Assembly: GCA_021201175.1 (NCBI GenBank) | Contig: JAJQFK010000160.1 | Coordinates: forward strand, 1-7,966 | From: Candidatus Gastranaerophilales bacterium | GTDB lineage: Bacteria; Cyanobacteriota; Vampirovibrionia; Gastranaerophilales; Gastranaerophilaceae | Length of the DNA: 7,966 nucleotides | Direction: 5' to 3' | Shown here: positions 5,787 to 7,966 of the stretch, piece by piece | How positions within the stretch are numbered: position 1 is the stretch's first letter | How the letters are laid out: each line of letters starts with the position of its first letter | The notes under the pieces: model-generated | Seen by the model: only the letters and a program-made list of their open reading frames with translations | Database searches by the model: none | What the model was told of the DNA's origin: nothing | Program-made: the position numbers and the translations under genes

Positions 5787-5810
5787 GTTGGGGTTTCAAG
5801 AAACCCCAAC
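5787..5810. repeat. Perfect 11-bp inverted repeat, REP-like hairpin
   Basis: GTTGGGGTTTC (5787-5797) and GAAACCCCAAC (5800-5810) are separated by two bases. As RNA this makes about a 10-bp stem with a 4-base loop. No T tract follows on the plus strand and only a weak one on the minus strand, so a repeat-family hairpin is more likely than a terminator. Confidence 0.6.
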
Positions 5811-6063
5811 TTACTACTACTCAAACAACGATGGCAATTGCAAGTTTTTTTATAATTTGGACTATTTTATTATATTTGAATACGGAAAAGTGTGAAGAAA
5901 GCCCGTGGCAATCGCTTACTATATTTTGTCAGGTTTTTGCCGCGCTATCGCTCGCAAAGACGAGGTCAGCCCGCACGATGTGCCTCACTCTACACAAAAT
6001 CAAAGAAATTCATCGAAAAATGCGCTCGACACCGGATTATGTGTGTATGGGTACTATATTATA
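5811..6063. other. Non-coding stretch with degenerate dispersed-repeat fragments
   Basis: No gene is supported here; plus-strand frames that cross it are low-complexity shadows running into the reverse complement of the membrane-protein gene. Positions 5937-5962, read on the minus strand as TTTGCGAGCGATAGCGCGGC, resemble the GTCATTGCGAGCGAAGCG-type dispersed repeat that I recall from many bacterial genomes. A GCAC-GAT-GTGC hairpin lies near 5972-5982. The second copy of the CATCGAAAA repeat is at 6011-6039. Confidence 0.55.
6011..6039 (+). repeat. Dispersed repeat, copy 2 (related to 4673-4700)
   Basis: These 29 bases match the copy at 4673-4700 except for two substitutions and one extra A. 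The two copies lie 1.3 kb apart in otherwise different surroundings, so this is a dispersed element rather than a tandem array. Confidence 0.7.
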
Positions 6064-7122
6064 CTATTCGACTTCTTTTTCTTTTTCTTTTATTTTTGAA
6101 TTAATAGTTTTTAAATACAACTCGTCAAACAGCGTTAATAATAAAGCAGCAATTGCCGGAGAAATAATAACTCCCCATACTCCGAGGAACTGTGCCGCAA
6201 TTAAAAACGCAAAGATTATAATTATCGGATGTAAATCTAAAAACTTTCCAAAAACAAGCGGTCTGATAAAATTATTAGATATCCACTGTGCAGCAAGATA
6301 TACTATTGCTGTTAATATTACTATTATAATTCCTTGCGGAGATGCACATAAAATTCCGAGAATAAAAGCAATTACAGGACCAACTATCGGAACAATATCA
6401 AGTATTCCAGCTATTAAACCAAGCAGCATTGCATATTTTACATGTAAAATCATTAGACCAAGTGCTGTAATTATAGCGACTGTTGTCATTGAAAGAACCT
6501 GAGCAATCACATAGCCGCCCACTTTTTTTTCTATTGCCTCATAGACCTCTTTTGCTCTGCTCTTTAGTTTTGGCGGAAACATTATTAATACAGCATCTCT
6601 TATTAAATGTTTTTCGTATACCATATAGAAAACTATAATTCCCATTGTAACTAATACGGTTAATGCTTCCATTATTGCCTTTGTAATATTTATGGATTTA
6701 TCTACTAATCCGCTTGCAACCTGTGATGATGTTGATGTTAAAGAGTCCAAATTAATATATTCAATTAATGTTTTATCTAGTATTGTTTTGTTATTAACAA
6801 AATCAATTAAACTTCTCACCATATCAGGAATACTTGTTACAAGCTGTTGAATTTCTCTGATGGATATAGTAACTATCGGAATAAAAAATAAAATTACAAT
6901 TAATATTGCCGCAATTATAACAATTGAAGCGGCAAGAGCTCTTGATATATGTTTAAACTTTGATGTAATCCAATCAACTGCCGGAGTTAATGAGCATGCC
7001 AGAACAAATGAAGCAAAAGCTAATAATGCAGTATCTTTTATTTGCGCGATGAACCAGATTAAAAAAACGATTAGCATTACAAAAAGTATGTTTTTTAAAT
7101 TTTCATTTTTATTCCAAAACAT
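6064..7122 (-). CDS. AI-2E/PerM-family (UPF0118) membrane transporter
   Basis: At 352 residues it is the normal length for the family. It has paired N-terminal membrane segments (about 10-27 and 29-46), a third (about 64-85), and an amphipathic extracytoplasmic-type region (about 86-150). A core of membrane segments runs from about 150 to 335. Family hallmarks are visible: FPPKLKSRAKEVYEAIEKKVGGYVIAQ (182-208), GILDIVPIVGP (239-249, a variant of the E-x-IP-x-x-GP motif) and P-L-V-FGKFLDLHPI...FLGVWGVIISPAIAALL (288-328). The C-terminal tail is Lys/Glu-rich and cytoplasmic. Members export or exchange small solutes; autoinducer-2 export has been shown for only some, so the substrate here is unknown. 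AGGAG 7 bases before the ATG at 7122 supports the start. It has its own promoter and lies 97 bp after the second prepilin gene. Confidence 0.92.
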   Translation of the reverse strand: MFWNKNENLKNILFVMLIVFLIWFIAQIKDTALLAFASFVLACSLTPAVDWITSKFKHISRALAASIVIIAAILIVILFFIPIVTISIREIQQLVTSIPDMVRSLIDFVNNKTILDKTLIEYINLDSLTSTSSQVASGLVDKSINITKAIMEALTVLVTMGIIVFYMVYEKHLIRDAVLIMFPPKLKSRAKEVYEAIEKKVGGYVIAQVLSMTTVAIITALGLMILHVKYAMLLGLIAGILDIVPIVGPVIAFILGILCASPQGIIIVILTAIVYLAAQWISNNFIRPLVFGKFLDLHPIIIIFAFLIAAQFLGVWGVIISPAIAALLLTLFDELYLKTINSKIKEKEKEVE

Positions 7123-7146
7123 AACAGTTCTCCTTTTTCACCGCGA

Positions 7147-7155
7147 ATTATAACA
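7147..7155 (-). promoter_or_regulatory. Extended -10 promoter of the AI-2E-family gene
   Basis: On the minus strand TGT-TATAAT (7147-7155) is a perfect extended -10 element, predicting a transcript start about 18 bases before the ATG at 7122. No good -35 is seen at 17 bases, as is usual for extended -10 promoters. Confidence 0.65.
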
Positions 7156-7219
7156 TGATTTAACCAAAAAGGAACAATAACTGCAATACTCTTTGTTAAA
7201 TGTTAAAGTAGTATAATTA

Positions 7220-7906
7220 CTATAATTTTGTAAAATAATCTTTATCAACAGCGGCATAATATGCACACGTATATCCGTTGTTCGAGGAGTTTGTTGATTT
7301 TGAACAATAATCTTCTCTGTAATTTGAAAAGTATGTATTATTAGCTCCCATAGGCAAAACATCTCCGTCGGTTGTTATTTGGAACATAAATAAATCATAT
7401 CCCATTTTACCGGGCTTTTTTGTATATCCGTTTACATCAACAGTTACCAGATAATTTCCAATTTTATCCTGTGCCTGACTGCCTTGTTCTATAAGAAACA
7501 GCGTTCCGTCAGCGGATATAAATCCTCCGTCATCAAAATAGCTTCTTGAAAGTGTTCCGTTTGTAAAAGACTTATAATAGCTAAATGAACTATCGTCATC
7601 TAACAAAATACATCCCTGATTATAGTTTATGTGTCCGCAATCTTGGATTACATTATACTGCGAAGCCAGTTTCTCCATAAAAGTAGATTTATAATTATCT
7701 GGCGTAAAATCCAGCCCATCATTCATTTTTAGCATTATAATTGCCTGTTTTAGTGCTGAATACTGTTTTTTAAACCCTGCCTCAAGTTCTTTTTTCTGTG
7801 TTGTTTGGATTAATGAGGAAATAGTTATTGCTGATATTACACCAATTATTACAACAGCAATTAATAGTTCAGATAATGTAAATGCTTTTTTATTCACTTT
7901 TCTCAT
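7220..7906 (-). CDS. Prepilin-like / type II secretion pseudopilin-like protein
   Basis: From ATG at 7906 this is a 228-residue class III signal-peptide protein: MRKVNKKA, then FTLSELL with Phe9 as +1 and Glu13 at +5, then a hydrophobic helix to about residue 33. A longer reading from TTG at 7924 would add six residues but would start inside the operator-like dyad, so 7906 is preferred; neither start has a good ribosome site. The globular part has two cysteine pairs (90/99 and 201/214), a DGGFISADGTLFLI segment, and VDVNGYTKKPGKMGYDLFMF (156-175). That last motif matches, in pattern and place, the DINGNDKKPNKLGIDTF of the prepilin at 1510-2247, so the two are likely distant paralogues. Its exact pilus or pseudopilus role is unknown; no assembly genes are in view. 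Confidence 0.87.
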   Translation of the reverse strand: MRKVNKKAFTLSELLIAVVIIGVISAITISSLIQTTQKKELEAGFKKQYSALKQAIIMLKMNDGLDFTPDNYKSTFMEKLASQYNVIQDCGHINYNQGCILLDDDSSFSYYKSFTNGTLSRSYFDDGGFISADGTLFLIEQGSQAQDKIGNYLVTVDVNGYTKKPGKMGYDLFMFQITTDGDVLPMGANNTYFSNYREDYCSKSTNSSNNGYTCAYYAAVDKDYFTKL

Positions 7907-7923
7907 GTTTAAAATTATTACCA

Positions 7924-7948
7924 ATAATTATGACAAGTCATAATTATA
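7924..7948 (-). promoter_or_regulatory. Promoter -10 with overlapping perfect dyad, candidate repressor operator
   Basis: ATAATTATGAC (7924-7934) and GTCATAATTAT (7937-7947) are perfect 11-base arms around a 2-base centre, 17 bases upstream of the prepilin ATG. On the minus strand a consensus TATAAT lies at 7943-7948, overlapping the outer arm, so the predicted start point falls near the dyad centre. A dimeric repressor here would block initiation. The -35 would lie at or beyond the window edge. Confidence 0.6.
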
Positions 7949-7966
7949 GTACCACATGTAATATTT

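Noticed and set aside
5831..6502. 223-codon plus-strand open frame
   Set aside because: It reads from repeat remnants into the antisense of the AI-2E-family gene, which has clear family motifs, promoter and ribosome site.
6064..7122. Naming the membrane protein an autoinducer-2 exporter
   Set aside because: Sequence supports the family only; substrates differ among members and nothing nearby indicates quorum sensing.

Overview
This AT-rich window (dense coding on both strands, short leaders) looks like a gut bacterium of the Gastranaerophilales/Melainabacteria type. That placement is inferred from two prepilins whose class III leaders read KAFTLAE/KAFTLSE, with Ala rather than Gly before the cleavage site, and whose C-terminal halves carry a DxNG...KPxKxGxDxF pattern. 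It is a judgement from protein style, not a database match.

Layout, left to right. Positions 1-1369 (-) hold a large acidic protein with an EF-hand-like segment and a long Pro/Thr/Glu-rich repeat tail. The tail runs off the window edge through about 80 GC-rich bases ending in poly-C that look like an assembly artefact. Next come a prepilin-like protein (1510-2247, -), a divergent small XRE regulator (2374-2688, +), and a two-gene unit on the minus strand: a secreted lipocalin-like protein (3656-4159) followed 19 bp later by thioredoxin reductase trxB (2689-3636). A roughly 490-bp mosaic of hairpins and repeats (4245-4735, including a perfect 49-bp direct repeat) precedes a second small XRE regulator (4773-5000, +). 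A decayed gene follows (5175-5659, -), then repeat-derived non-coding DNA, an AI-2E/PerM-family membrane protein (6064-7122, -) and a second prepilin-like protein (7220-7906, -).

The most interesting signal is regulatory. The repeat-tail protein and the decayed gene both have a sigma-28 (FliA)-type promoter: AAAG at -35, an 11-bp spacer and a CCGATAT core at -10. Each promoter ends exactly 30 bases before the proposed start codon. This suggests both genes belonged to one flagellar-type regulon, and neither product has a Sec signal peptide. The other promoters that can be read are sigma-70-like. Both prepilins have candidate operators at their promoters: repeated TATCACCA elements shared with the divergent XRE gene at the first, and a perfect 11-bp-arm dyad overlapping the -10 box at the second.
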